A stretch of 64,000 nt of DNA from Microbacterium sp. T32 (GCF_001619615.1 NZ_LQQP01000005.1:47874-111873), one strand, 5' to 3'. Numbered from the stretch's first letter, positions 1 to 8,379 are shown. The notes: generated by a model from the letters alone, not told the origin. Made by a program: numbers and translations.

Positions 1-205
1 GGCCCAGGCCCTTCGCGAAGCGCTTGAGCACCATGGGGCGGCCGCCCGCGCCGCGCAGCGCGCCGTCGGCGACCGAGAGGTAGTAGCGCACGAGGTCGAG
101 CTTGGTGAGGCCGGGCTCGGGGAACACGATGCGGTCGGGGCTCGTGACGCGGACCTCGTGACCGTCGACGTCCAGGACCGTCGGGGGCGTCTTCGCGGGG
201 CTCAT
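1..205 (-). CDS. LigD-type polymerase/primase domain protein, N-terminal part
   Basis: Only the first 68 codons are inside the window; the gene runs off the left edge. The N-terminus carries the LigD PolDom pattern (TSPDRIVFPEPGLTK, then RPMVLKRF around residues 58-65), closely matching the start of the second LigD polymerase gene at 40227. This archaeo-eukaryotic primase fold fills gaps during non-homologous end joining in actinobacteria. The start is ATG at 205, with TAGCCT six bases upstream on the minus strand (212-217), so the message is probably leaderless. Ligase or nuclease domains, if present, lie outside the window. Confidence 0.8.
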   Translation of the reverse strand, partial: MSPAKTPPTVLDVDGHEVRVTSPDRIVFPEPGLTKLDLVRYYLSVADGALRGAGGRPMVLKRFAKGLG

Positions 206-274
206 GCCGTGAGGCTAGTCCCGTGGCATCCGCGGGGGGACTCCCTTGCGCGGCGTGCGGCGCGCGGGAATTGA

Positions 275-325
275 GTGTCCAAGACACGCGGATGCCACGG
301 CGATGCGTCCGCGTGTTTAGGACAC
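275..325. repeat. Dispersed palindromic repeat, copy 1
   Basis: Imperfect inverted repeat with 18-bp arms. The left arm is GTGTCCAAGACACGCGGA at 275-292. The right arm, 308-325, pairs with two differences. The loop is about 15 bp. Each arm contains a smaller palindrome, GTGTC-N3-GACAC. A second copy with perfect arms lies at 61037-61089, 60 kb away. It sits between two minus-strand genes and encodes nothing convincing. Confidence 0.8.
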
Positions 326-391
326 CGAAATGTGGGCTCGGATGTCACGCCGTGCGGTTGACACTGAACCGCGGGCGACGCGCGCCGAACG

Positions 392-425
392 ACGGAGGGC
401 CGCCCCGAAACGGGACGGCCCTCCG
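392..425 (-). terminator. GC-rich hairpin after the Bax-inhibitor-1 gene
   Basis: Perfect 11-bp arms ACGGAGGGCCG / CGGCCCTCCGT with a 13-nt loop, 15 bp beyond the stop codon at 440. There is no T-run, as is common for actinobacterial intrinsic terminators. Confidence 0.6.
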
Positions 426-439
426 TGTGAGGTGATGCG

Positions 440-1327
440 TCAGTTGTTGCCGCGCAGGATCGCGAGCAGGCGCAGGATCTCGACGTACAGCCACACGACG
501 GTGACCATGATGCCGAAGGCGCCGACCCAGCCGTAGACGCGCGGGGCGCCATTACGGACGCCGCGCTGGATCTGGTCGAAGTCGAGGACCAGCGAGTACG
601 CGGCCATGATGACCACGAAGACGCCGACGATGACACCGAGCGGGATGCCGAAGAGCTTCACGTCGCTGAGCAGGCCGAAGGCTCCACCGGCGAGCGGCAC
701 GTTGAAGAGCATCAGGCCGACGTTGATGAGGCTGAACACCAGGTAGCCGACCATCGCGATCAGGAAGATCTTGGTGGCGCGGGCCGAGGCGCGGATCTTC
801 CCGCTGGCGAACAGCGCGAGAGTCACGCCCACGACCGACAGCGTCGCGAGGGTCGCCTGGACGACGATGCCCGGGTAGATGAACTCGAAGAACGCCGAGA
901 TGCCACCGATGAACAGGCCTTCGAACGCCGCGTAGGCGATGAAGACGGGAACCGACGGCTTCTTCTTGAACGTCGCGACCATCGCGAGCACGAAGCCCAC
1001 GAGACCGCCGATGACCATCGGCAGGACGTTCGGCGACGGGTTGGCGACGGTCACCGTGCTCATCGTCCAGATCCAGCCGACGACGGCGGTCACGACGAGG
1101 ACGGCGAAGAGGCCGAGGGTCTTGAAGACGGTGTCTTCGACCGTCATGCGGTCGGTCTGCACCGCGCCCGCGGACGGGGCCGCGTACATGCCCTCGATGT
1201 TCGCCGTCTCGGCGGCCGCAGCGGCTGCGGTCATCGACTGGGCGGGCGGGGGGCTGTAACGGGTCTGCGCTCCGCCACGAGGGTCCTGGAACGCCGGGTT
1301 GTTGAATGCCGGGTTGTTGAGGGCCAC
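440..1327 (-). CDS. Bax inhibitor-1/YccA family membrane protein
   Basis: 295 aa, the usual size for actinobacterial BI-1/YccA proteins. A hydrophilic N-terminus (about 85 residues) with a duplicated NNPAF motif and an Ala run precedes seven hydrophobic segments from about residue 70 to 290. The C-terminus contains the family-like stretch SLVLDFDQIQRGV, followed by a last helix. Members are pH- or Ca2+-responsive multispanning membrane proteins (BsYetJ type), and YccA interacts with FtsH in E. coli; the role here is not shown by the sequence. The gene is monocistronic, with a terminator-like hairpin downstream and a 15-bp palindrome upstream at 1358-1372. Confidence 0.9.
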   Translation of the reverse strand: MALNNPAFNNPAFQDPRGGAQTRYSPPPAQSMTAAAAAAETANIEGMYAAPSAGAVQTDRMTVEDTVFKTLGLFAVLVVTAVVGWIWTMSTVTVANPSPNVLPMVIGGLVGFVLAMVATFKKKPSVPVFIAYAAFEGLFIGGISAFFEFIYPGIVVQATLATLSVVGVTLALFASGKIRASARATKIFLIAMVGYLVFSLINVGLMLFNVPLAGGAFGLLSDVKLFGIPLGVIVGVFVVIMAAYSLVLDFDQIQRGVRNGAPRVYGWVGAFGIMVTVVWLYVEILRLLAILRGNN

Positions 1328-1357
1328 AGGGACTCACACTCCAAATTGCTGGTGATC

Positions 1358-1372
1358 ACAGCACCGTGCTGT
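1358..1372. promoter_or_regulatory. 15-bp perfect palindrome upstream of the BI-1 gene
   Basis: ACAGCAC-C-GTGCTGT is a perfect 7-1-7 inverted repeat 31 bp upstream of the BI-1 start, inside the 134-bp gap between that gene and the divergent phosphodiesterase. It has operator geometry; the regulator is unknown. Confidence 0.45.
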
Positions 1373-1449
1373 AGACCAACACTAGCCGAGCAGGCCGGGA
1401 GAATCCTTGTGCCGACTGGGATTCTGCTTTGAGCGGAGCGCTTGCCGGA

Positions 1450-1455
1450 TACCCT
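1450..1455 (+). promoter_or_regulatory. Leaderless -10 box (TACCCT) for the phosphodiesterase gene
   Basis: TACCCT, then six bases, then GTG at 1462. There is no Shine-Dalgarno sequence, which fits a leaderless transcript starting at the GTG. TTGAGC at 1429-1434 is a possible -35 box with a short 15-bp spacer. Confidence 0.55.
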
Positions 1456-1461
1456 GGGCGC

Positions 1462-2451
1462 GTGCCTGTCGAGCGCCCCCTGATCATCGGTCACCGCGGC
1501 GCGCCGGGGTATCTTCCCGAGCATTCCCGCTCCTCATACGAGCGCGCGATCGCCGCGGGCGTGGATGCCATCGAGCCCGATGTCGTGCCCTCGAGGGACG
1601 GTGTTCTCATCGTGCGGCATGAGAACGAGATCGGCTCCACGACGGATGTGTTGACGCGCGCGGAGTTCGCGGATCGCCGCCGGGAGGCCCTTGTCGACGG
1701 CGAACTCCTGGATGGCTGGTTCACCGAGGACTTCACCTGGGCGGAGCTGCGCACCCTCCGTTGCCGCGAGCGCATCCCGGCGCTGCGACCGGCGAGCGCG
1801 GCGCACGACGACGAGGATTCGGTGCTCAGCCTCCGCGACGTGCTCGACCTCGCTCGGGCCGGCGGCGTCGGTGTGGTGCTCGAGATCAAGCACGCGGCGT
1901 TCTTCGCCCGCGCCGGGTTCGACATGGCCGCGCTCGTCGAGCGAGAGCTACGGGATGCCGCCTGGTGGGACGACCCGGGGCTGGTCATCGAGTCGTTCGA
2001 ACCTCTCGTGCTGCAGCGGCTGCGGGAGCGTGGCATCCAGGCTCCCCTCGTGCAGTTGATCGAGGCCGAGGGGGCGCCCTGGGACCTGCGCGAGCGGGAC
2101 GGGGCGGATGCCGCGTCGTACGCGTCGATGCTCACACCCGCGGGGCTCGACGTGTTGGCGCGGGAGGTCGACGGGATCAGCCCTGACAAGCGGCTGATCC
2201 TCGCGCCGGATGCGGCCGGGGTGGTTCGGGCGCCGGCGCCGTTCGTCGCGGGCGCGCACGAGCGCGGGCTGCGGGTGTTCACGTGGACGTGTCGGCCCGA
2301 GAACGCGTTCCTGCTCCCGGTGTTCCAGGGGACGGGCGGACCGGCGGAGTTCGGCGGGTACGAGCGGGAGTGGGCGGTGCTCCGAGATTCCGCGCTCGAC
2401 GGCGTGTTCGTGGACCACCCCGACCTGGGCGTGGCGTTCTTCGGCGCGTAG
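1462..2451 (+). CDS. Glycerophosphodiester phosphodiesterase
   Basis: 329 aa from GTG 1462, preferred over the in-frame ATG at 1429 because the -10 box at 1450 lies between them. The GDPD signature is present: LIIGHRGAPGYLPEHS near the N-terminus (catalytic His-Arg), AIEPDVVPSRDG (metal-binding Glu and Asp) and VLIVRHEN (second catalytic His). LEIKH and a C-terminal FVDHPD complete the TIM-barrel pattern. The enzyme hydrolyses glycerophosphodiesters to glycerol-3-phosphate and an alcohol. No signal peptide is seen, so it is probably cytoplasmic. Confidence 0.92.
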   Translation: MPVERPLIIGHRGAPGYLPEHSRSSYERAIAAGVDAIEPDVVPSRDGVLIVRHENEIGSTTDVLTRAEFADRRREALVDGELLDGWFTEDFTWAELRTLRCRERIPALRPASAAHDDEDSVLSLRDVLDLARAGGVGVVLEIKHAAFFARAGFDMAALVERELRDAAWWDDPGLVIESFEPLVLQRLRERGIQAPLVQLIEAEGAPWDLRERDGADAASYASMLTPAGLDVLAREVDGISPDKRLILAPDAAGVVRAPAPFVAGAHERGLRVFTWTCRPENAFLLPVFQGTGGPAEFGGYEREWAVLRDSALDGVFVDHPDLGVAFFGA

Positions 2452-2538
2452 GCGCAGGGCCGCGACACCCGCGCGACCGCGCCCGCGCGGAGGCGCAAGC
2501 CCCGACTGCGGCGCGACCGTGCCCGGGAGGATGGCGAA

Positions 2539-3468
2539 ATGACGGTGGACGTGACGGTGGTCGGCGGAGGCATCTCGGGCTTCGCGTGTGCGCGGGCGGT
2601 GCAGGATGCCGGGGGGACGGCGCGCGTGATCGACCGCGGGCGCCGGCCGGGCGGGCGCCTGGCGAGCCGCACCATCGACGGGCGTGCTGTCGACCTCGGG
2701 GCGTCGTACTTCGTCGTCGGCGACGACGAACGGTTCGCGCGGGTCGTCGCGGGCTGGGAGACGCGCGGCATCGCGCGGCCGTGGACCGACACGTTCTCGG
2801 CGTTCGACGCCGACGGGACCGAGACCCGCAAGAGCGGTCGGATGCGGTGGGCGGCGCCGGCGGGCTCGCGTTCGCTCGTCCTCGATCTGGCCGACGGCGT
2901 CGATGTCGAGTCGGGGCGGGAGGTCGAGCGCGTCGCTCCGTACCGGGTGGACGGGAAGGATGCCGGTGAGGTGGTGCTCGCGATGCCGGAACCGCAGGCG
3001 CGGCGTCTGGGGCATGGCATCCCGGTCGCTCCGCAGGACTGGGAGCCGGTGCTCGCCGTGGTGCTGCGCTGGGAGAAGCGGCGTTGGTCCGCCGATCTGC
3101 ACGGCGCTTTCGTGAACGGTGACCCCGACGTCGCTTTCATCGCGGACGACGGGGACCGCCGCGGCGATGGCGCGCCGGTGCTCGTGGTCCACACGACCGG
3201 CGGAGCCGCGCGAATGTACCTCGACGACCCTGATGCCGCGGTCGCGCCGGTCGTGGCGGCCACGCGGCGACTGCTGCGGATCGACGCCGAGCCGGTCGCG
3301 ACGCACGCCCACCGCTGGACGTTCGCACGCCCCGCCCGGGCGACCGGCGAGCCGTTCTTCCGCTCGCCGGGGCTGTCCCTGTGCGGGGACGCGTGGGGCC
3401 AGTCGCCCGCGGTCCGCACGGCGTGGGCGTCGGGCGATGCCCTCGGCCGCGCGCTCGCGGCATCCTGA
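2539..3468 (+). CDS. Renalase-like FAD-dependent oxidoreductase
   Basis: 309 aa. The N-terminus has a Rossmann dinucleotide-binding motif (VVGGGISGFACA, residues 7-18). RPGGRLASRT follows near residue 36, which is the arrangement of renalase/amine-oxidase-like flavoproteins. The C-terminal LSLCGDAWGQSPAVRTAWASG is the usual FAD-closing segment. Bacterial renalases oxidise isomeric dihydro-nicotinamides; the substrate here is not fixed by sequence. GGGAGG lies just upstream of the ATG. The gene probably shares a transcript with the phosphodiesterase, 87 bp upstream. Confidence 0.8.
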   Translation: MTVDVTVVGGGISGFACARAVQDAGGTARVIDRGRRPGGRLASRTIDGRAVDLGASYFVVGDDERFARVVAGWETRGIARPWTDTFSAFDADGTETRKSGRMRWAAPAGSRSLVLDLADGVDVESGREVERVAPYRVDGKDAGEVVLAMPEPQARRLGHGIPVAPQDWEPVLAVVLRWEKRRWSADLHGAFVNGDPDVAFIADDGDRRGDGAPVLVVHTTGGAARMYLDDPDAAVAPVVAATRRLLRIDAEPVATHAHRWTFARPARATGEPFFRSPGLSLCGDAWGQSPAVRTAWASGDALGRALAAS

Positions 3469-3491
3469 ACGCTCGCCCCAAACCCCGGGCC

Positions 3492-3514
3492 GTGTCGGAG
3501 GCCGCGCATAGGGT
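3492..3514 (+). promoter_or_regulatory. RecA-NDp/PafBC-like promoter of the ABC exporter
   Basis: GTGTCGGAG, exactly 8 bases, then TAGGGT, then six bases to the ATG at 3521. This fits the actinobacterial RecA-independent DNA-damage promoter pattern TTGTCRGTG-N8-TANNNT at 7 of 9 upstream positions, with exact spacing. It is almost the same upstream element as the one before pcrA at 30305. Confidence 0.5.
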
Positions 3515-3520
3515 GGGGGA

Positions 3521-4486
3521 ATGGACGCAGGGGGCGCGGGCATCGAAGCGGTGCAGGTGAAAAGGGCGTTCGGCGCCGTGACGGCGGTGGCGGACGTGAC
3601 GTTCACGGCCGAACCGGGCCGGGTCACGGGCCTCGTCGGGCCGAACGGATCGGGCAAGACGACGCTGCTGCTCATGCTGGCGTCGCTGCTGCGACCCGAC
3701 GCGGGCGAGATCCGGATCGGCGGGGTCGACCCCGTCGCCGACCCGGCGGGCGCACGGCGACTCCTCGGATGGATGCCGGACTCCCTGGGCGCGTGGCCGA
3801 CGCTGACCGCGCGCGAGGTGCTGGTCGCGACGGCGCAGCTCTACGACCTGTCCCGCGCCGAGGCGCGAACGCGCGCCGACCGGTTGCTCGAACTCGTCGA
3901 CCTCGTGCCGCTCGCCGGCTCCGCCGCGCGGGTGCTGTCCCGCGGGCAGAAGCAGCGATTGGCTCTCGCGCGCGCGCTCGTGCACGAGCCGCGCGTGCTG
4001 CTGCTCGACGAGCCCGCGTCGGGCCTCGACCCCCAGGCGCGCATCGACCTCCGCGTGCTGCTGCGGCGCCTCGCGGACGAGGGGCGCACGATCCTCATCT
4101 CCAGCCACGTGCTGTCGGAACTGGAGGAGGTCGTCGACGACGCGGTCTTCCTGCTCGACGGCCGCACGGTCGGACGTGATCGTGTCGCCGCGGCGACCGC
4201 GCGCGTCCGCGTCTGGCGGGTGCGGGTGGCGGTCGATGCTTCTCGGGGAACAGCCTTCGACCGCGAGGCCGTCGCGGGGGCGCTGGGACGCGCACCGGAC
4301 GAGGTGGGCGTCGATCGACGCGACCTCCTCGTGCCGTTCGCCGACGAAGGAGCCGCCGTCGCGGGCCTCCGGGCCCTCGTGGGAGCCGGCATCCCGATCG
4401 TCGAGTACGCCCCCGCGGTGGGAGACCTCGAACACGCGTTCCTCGACCTGCGAGGGAACGCCGCGACCGAGGGGAGCCCCGAATGA
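3521..4486 (+). CDS. ABC transporter ATP-binding protein (ABC-2 exporter type)
   Basis: 321 aa. Walker A GPNGSGKT at residues 40-47, signature LSRGQKQRLALARAL, Walker B VLLLDEPASGLDP and the switch His in ISSHVLSELEE are all present. The C-terminal 100 residues are an accessory domain, as in CcmA/NatA-like ATPases. The last four bases (ATGA) overlap the start of the permease gene, so translation is probably coupled and the two form one exporter. The start is leaderless: TAGGGT lies six bases upstream. The cargo is unknown. Confidence 0.9.
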   Translation: MDAGGAGIEAVQVKRAFGAVTAVADVTFTAEPGRVTGLVGPNGSGKTTLLLMLASLLRPDAGEIRIGGVDPVADPAGARRLLGWMPDSLGAWPTLTAREVLVATAQLYDLSRAEARTRADRLLELVDLVPLAGSAARVLSRGQKQRLALARALVHEPRVLLLDEPASGLDPQARIDLRVLLRRLADEGRTILISSHVLSELEEVVDDAVFLLDGRTVGRDRVAAATARVRVWRVRVAVDASRGTAFDREAVAGALGRAPDEVGVDRRDLLVPFADEGAAVAGLRALVGAGIPIVEYAPAVGDLEHAFLDLRGNAATEGSPE

Positions 4487-5562
4487 ACGTCCGCCGGCTC
4501 GGCACGGTGATCGGCATCGACCTGCGCCAGCGCGTGCGGTCGGTGGGCTGGTATGTGCTGCTCGGGATCTTCGCGGTGATCCTCCTCGCGCTCCTCACGC
4601 TGTCGTTCTCGTCGTTCTCGCTGAACGAGGGTGGCAACGGCTGGTTCTACTCGCTCGTCATCATGTTCGTGCTGCTGCTCGTGCTGTTGGTGTCGCCGAC
4701 GCTGAGCGGCAGCGCGGTCAACGGAGATCGGGATGCCGCGACGTTGGCTCCCGTGCAGGTGACGCTGGTCACGACGGCCGAGATCGTGCTCGGGAAGTTC
4801 CTGGCGGCGTGGATCTCGGGTCTCGCGTTCCTCGTGGTCGCGCTGCCCTTCCTCGTGGTCGCGACGTTCGCGGGCGAGCTCAACCCCGCGGTCATCGCCT
4901 CGTCGCTCGGCATCCTGGTCCTCGAGGTCGGCGTCGTGGCGGCGATCGGGGTCGGGGTGAGCGCGATCGTGGCGCGTCCGGTCTTCTCCGTGGCGACGAC
5001 GTACCTGATCGTGGCGGCGCTGACGCACGGGACCGTCATCGCGTTCGGTCTCGGTGGCACGGCGCTGCGGACCGAGCAGACCGTCACGACACGCGACGTG
5101 GACTGGAACGCGGTGCCGGTCGGGTGCGATCCGTATCTCGAGAACGACGCGACCGAGTGTCCGCGGCTCGACGAGATCGGGTGCACGACCTCGTCGTACA
5201 CGAGCGAGGTGCCGCGGTTCGACCGCGTCTGGGGTGTGCTGGCGGCGAACCCGTTCGTCATCCTCGCCGACGCGACGCCGCCGACGTATGACAAGTACGG
5301 GAATCCGTCGGACCTCTTCTCGCAGATCGCGTCGGGCGTGCGGCTCGCGCAGATTCCCCCCGACCCGGCACCGTCCTATGACTCCTGCGCCGGCGTGACG
5401 CTTCAGGACCGCTCGATGGAGGACCGGATCGCCGGCACGGTCCCGAGCTGGTTCGTCGGGCTGTTCCTGCAACTGCTGCTGAGCGCCGGTCTGCTCGCGT
5501 GGGGCATCGCCCGCACGCGGACCCCGGCCCGGCGGCTGCCGCCCGGGACGCGGATCGCCTGA
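4483..5562 (+). CDS. ABC-2 type transporter permease
   Basis: 359 aa with about six hydrophobic segments (around residues 18-45, 58-75, 100-130, 138-160, 165-185 and a last one near 315-340). A long, presumably extracytoplasmic loop of about 110 residues lies between TM5 and TM6 and carries five cysteines (GCDPY, TECPRL, EIGCTT, DSCAG), suggesting disulfide bonding. The gene overlaps the ATPase stop by 4 bp. It forms an exporter with the upstream ATPase; the substrate cannot be inferred. Confidence 0.85.
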   Translation: MNVRRLGTVIGIDLRQRVRSVGWYVLLGIFAVILLALLTLSFSSFSLNEGGNGWFYSLVIMFVLLLVLLVSPTLSGSAVNGDRDAATLAPVQVTLVTTAEIVLGKFLAAWISGLAFLVVALPFLVVATFAGELNPAVIASSLGILVLEVGVVAAIGVGVSAIVARPVFSVATTYLIVAALTHGTVIAFGLGGTALRTEQTVTTRDVDWNAVPVGCDPYLENDATECPRLDEIGCTTSSYTSEVPRFDRVWGVLAANPFVILADATPPTYDKYGNPSDLFSQIASGVRLAQIPPDPAPSYDSCAGVTLQDRSMEDRIAGTVPSWFVGLFLQLLLSAGLLAWGIARTRTPARRLPPGTRIA

Positions 5563-5692
5563 GCTCGCGGGGCCTCGGAAGAGACGCGGATCGCCTGTGC
5601 GTCACCGCAGCCGCGCCTCGAGCGCCACGGCGACGTGCGGGGCGCGACCGCGCGCGTCACCCGCCCGACGTGCCGACGAACGCCCGGGCCGC

Positions 5693-5893
5693 TCAGGCGT
5701 GGCCCTCCGCGGCAGGGGCATCGTCGTCGGCCTCGGCGTCGGTGAGGGCGTCGCCCGTGTGATCGTCGAGGTCGACGTTCTCCTCGGCTTCGGCGGCATC
5801 CTCGCGGACGTCGTCGGTGACGGCATCTGTGGGCGCGCCGCTGTCGGCACGGGCATCGTCGGCGTGGCGGGAGGGGAGATCCGGTGTGCTCAT
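5693..5893 (-). CDS. Small acidic protein of unknown function
   Basis: 66 aa from ATG 5893. Roughly a third of residues are Asp or Glu and the protein has no hydrophobic core, so it is likely disordered. I do not recognise a family. No strong ribosome binding site or -10 box was found upstream, which lowers confidence. It lies 80 bp downstream of the nuclease gene on the same strand and could be co-transcribed. The 130 bp between it and the ABC permease stop hold nothing recognisable. Confidence 0.4.
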   Translation of the reverse strand: MSTPDLPSRHADDARADSGAPTDAVTDDVREDAAEAEENVDLDDHTGDALTDAEADDDAPAAEGHA

Positions 5894-5973
5894 GCGGCCA
5901 CGGTGCCGGAAGGGTGCCGCCCCGGCGAGTGGCTTGACAGGACGGATGCCGTGGACCTCGGCACTCGCGAGGC

Positions 5974-7017
5974 TCAGAACTCGCAGACCACCCCGTCCTT
6001 GTCGCGATCCTTGTACCAGTCGTACTCGGGGTCCTGTCCGCGCACGTAGTTCCCGTAGCCGTTGGCGTTGGCCTCCTTGCACGACCCGAAGTGCGGGTCC
6101 GTCGCGGGGGCCGGGTCGGCGGGGGCCGGCTGCGCGGGCGCCGGTTCCGGCTGTGCGGGCGCCGGTTCCGGCTCTGCGGGCGCCGGCGGTGCGGGCGCCG
6201 GTTCGGTGGGCATGGGGACCGATTCGTCGAGGCTGATGTAACTCGCCTGCAGCGGGTGCGCACCGTAGCCGTCGCGTCCGTCGTACCGCGCGACGGCCCA
6301 TCCCGTGCCGATGAGGTGGGTGCCGGCATCCTGGCCGTTGACCTGGACGTAGCGCAGCAGCCGCCCGTACTTGTCCTTGTCGTCGCGCCCGGGGACGCTC
6401 ACGAGGACGACACCGCCGGGAGCGAGGAAGGACGTCAGCTCCGCCGTGGCCTGGTCGTACCCCCATGAGCCGGATTCGGGGGCATCGATGCCGATGAGTC
6501 GCACCTTGCCGACGCTCGTGTCGATCGTGTCGCCGTCGATGACCGAACGGACTTCGACCGGCGTCGTCGTCGCCGACGGAGTGGGCGTCGGAGTCGGCGT
6601 CGGAGTCGGTCGGGGCGTGCGGGACGGCGCCGCCGATGCCGCATCGGACGGCGGGGCGGAGGTCGCGGGCGTCGCAGCGAAGGCGACGGGGGCCTTCTGT
6701 GCCGCGCCGGCGACGGTGGCGCTCGTGATTCCGCCGGTCGCGAGCACTCCGACGGCGGCAACGGCCGTCACCCAGGCGGCGGTCTTGCGGCTCCGGAAGC
6801 GCAGCCATGTGCGACTGTTCTTCGCGAGACCGACGATTCCCGTGATCAGAATGATGAGGAAGATGACGGCGAAGATCGGCGACAGGATCAGCGCCACGAT
6901 CAGCAGCGCGACGCCGAGCACGATCCAGAGCCAGGTCGGAATGCGTCTTTTCGTCTGACGGCTTCCGGGCGCGGAAAACGGATTTGTTGCGCCTGCGCGC
7001 ACGGTCGATCGAATCAT
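5974..7017 (-). CDS. Membrane-anchored thermonuclease-family protein with excalibur domain
   Basis: 347 aa. Two hydrophobic segments near residues 28-60 and one near 83-105 form the N-terminal membrane region. A Pro/Thr linker leads to a staphylococcal-nuclease-like (SNase) fold from about 152: VIDGDTID, VRLIGIDAPE, then DKYGRLLRYV. A Pro/Ala/Glu linker made of a 21-bp tandem repeat (about 6134-6205) leads to a C-terminal excalibur Ca2+-binding motif, FGSCKEANANGYG ... DRDKDGVVCE. The nuclease probably acts outside the membrane on extracellular DNA or RNA. SNase-excalibur fusions are common in Gram-positives. Confidence 0.88.
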   Translation of the reverse strand: MIRSTVRAGATNPFSAPGSRQTKRRIPTWLWIVLGVALLIVALILSPIFAVIFLIILITGIVGLAKNSRTWLRFRSRKTAAWVTAVAAVGVLATGGITSATVAGAAQKAPVAFAATPATSAPPSDAASAAPSRTPRPTPTPTPTPTPSATTTPVEVRSVIDGDTIDTSVGKVRLIGIDAPESGSWGYDQATAELTSFLAPGGVVLVSVPGRDDKDKYGRLLRYVQVNGQDAGTHLIGTGWAVARYDGRDGYGAHPLQASYISLDESVPMPTEPAPAPPAPAEPEPAPAQPEPAPAQPAPADPAPATDPHFGSCKEANANGYGNYVRGQDPEYDWYKDRDKDGVVCEF

Positions 7018-7119
7018 GAATGCGCCCCCCGACGCGTGGGAAATCCCCCCAATTGATTCCGAGAATAGCGGGAAAAGGGGCGCGTGTGTTCGTGGGGTGG
7101 CGGTGGATCCGGGGTGCCG

Positions 7120-8112
7120 TCAGTCGGTGGCATCCGGGATCGTCAGGTCGACCGTCGGCCACGCCGGGAGCGGGTCGTCGAACGCGGCCCAGGCGTCGGG
7201 GCCGGCGGCGAGCTCGTCGTCGGTCAGAGCCGCGAGGTCGAGGATGTGTCGCAGCCGCGGCGCCGAGAGATCGAGTCCGGTGAAGGCGATCTCCTGCCCG
7301 AAACCGAGGTTTCCGTCGTCGGCGCGGAGCGGTTCGATCCACATCGCCGAACCGACGTGCTCCCACCGCGCCAGGATGCCGGGGCGTGAGGCGAGCCGGC
7401 AGAACCCGGCGGATCGGACCAGGCGCCCCGCCGCGCCGTGGTCGAGACGGTCGAGGGAGGTCTGCAGGCGGGCGGGGTGGAATGGCCGCACCTGGTCGTA
7501 GCGCAGGGTGCTGACCCGGTTGTCGCGCATGTACGGGTCGTGCTCGTCGTTGAGCGCGCGGATCCACCCGGCGCGTTCGAGCACCTCGGTCTCGTGGTCA
7601 CGGGGAGCGCCGGCGTGCAGATCGGCCTGGGGATCACGGGTGAGCCGGAGCGTGGCGCCGGGATTGAGGTGCGACGCGAGAGCCATCTGCAGGGCCAGGG
7701 CGGCCGTCGGCACCTGCTCCCAATTCACCCAGACGATGCGCGTGGCGATCTCCAGCGCCACGGCAGCCTGACGTGCGCGGGCGCCGACGTCGCCGCGGGG
7801 GTCGCCCGGAGCGGTGGATGCCACGAGCGGAGCGTCGTCGAGGAGGTCGCCCATCATGTGGCGGGCATCGACGACGCAGACCGCCTCGACCTCGACCCCG
7901 CCGCGCGCGGCGATCGCGTGAATCAGGTCGACGTCGGTGCCGAGGTCCACCACGAGGCGCTCGCCGTTGATGCGCGAGCGAGGGTGGGGGAGCGGGTGCG
8001 CGGCGCTCCGGACGACCGCGTGAAGCGGACGACCCAGGGCGAGGGCGGCACGCTCGGCGTAGGCCCGGCGTTCCGGCGCGCACACACCCATCGTCGCGAT
8101 CGTCGTCTTCAC
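7120..8112 (-). CDS. CobW C-terminal domain protein with degenerate GTPase domain
   Basis: 330 aa from GTG 8112. The C-terminal half is a CobW_C domain ([16 protein letters not shown], then [14 protein letters not shown]). CobW/ZNG1-type proteins are GTP-dependent metal chaperones. The N-terminal half lacks a recognisable Walker A: where a GxxGxGKT loop is expected it has [11 protein letters not shown], so nucleotide binding is doubtful. The gene diverges from rpmJ across a Fur/Zur-type palindrome. Its -10 TAGGCT (8148-8153) lies just downstream of the box, so both genes are probably zinc-repressed. Confidence 0.75.
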   Translation of the reverse strand: MKTTIATMGVCAPERRAYAERAALALGRPLHAVVRSAAHPLPHPRSRINGERLVVDLGTDVDLIHAIAARGGVEVEAVCVVDARHMMGDLLDDAPLVASTAPGDPRGDVGARARQAAVALEIATRIVWVNWEQVPTAALALQMALASHLNPGATLRLTRDPQADLHAGAPRDHETEVLERAGWIRALNDEHDPYMRDNRVSTLRYDQVRPFHPARLQTSLDRLDHGAAGRLVRSAGFCRLASRPGILARWEHVGSAMWIEPLRADDGNLGFGQEIAFTGLDLSAPRLRHILDLAALTDDELAAGPDAWAAFDDPLPAWPTVDLTIPDATD

Positions 8113-8161
8113 GGTATCCGCCTCTCGTTTGTCGGGAATCGGGGGACAGCCTATCTTGTTA

Positions 8162-8178
8162 TTGAGAACGGTTATCAA
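8162..8178. promoter_or_regulatory. Zur-type operator between the CobW-like gene and rpmJ
   Basis: TTGAGAACGGTTATCAA is a near-perfect 7-1-7 inverted repeat (TGAGAAC-G-GTTATCA), the geometry of actinobacterial Zur boxes. It lies 12 bp before the rpmJ ATG, at its likely transcription start, and where the -35 of the divergent gene should be. A single Zur dimer could therefore repress both. Confidence 0.75.
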
Positions 8179-8190
8179 CAGGAGGATGCC

Positions 8191-8313
8191 ATGAAGGTTC
8201 GCAACTCGATCAAGTCGCTGAAGAACCAGCCCGGCGCTCAGGTGGTGCGCCGCCGCGGCCGCGTGTTCGTGATCAACAAGCTGAACCCGCGATGGAAGGG
8301 TCGCCAGGGCTGA
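8191..8313 (+). CDS. rpmJ: 50S ribosomal protein L36, zinc-free (C-minus) paralogue
   Basis: 40 aa: begins [11 protein letters not shown], contains [14 protein letters not shown] and ends PRWKGRQG. The Cys and His zinc ligands of ordinary 37-aa L36 are absent, so this is the alternative YkgO-type form that replaces the zinc ribbon protein when zinc is scarce. AGGAGGA at 8180-8186 is a strong ribosome binding site. The Zur-type box directly upstream supports expression under zinc limitation. Confidence 0.93.
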   Translation: MKVRNSIKSLKNQPGAQVVRRRGRVFVINKLNPRWKGRQG

Positions 8314-8379
8314 GCGCGCCGCGTCGTTGCGTGCATGCCATCCGCGGCCGATAGTGTTCGGCTGATCTAGGGGGATGCC

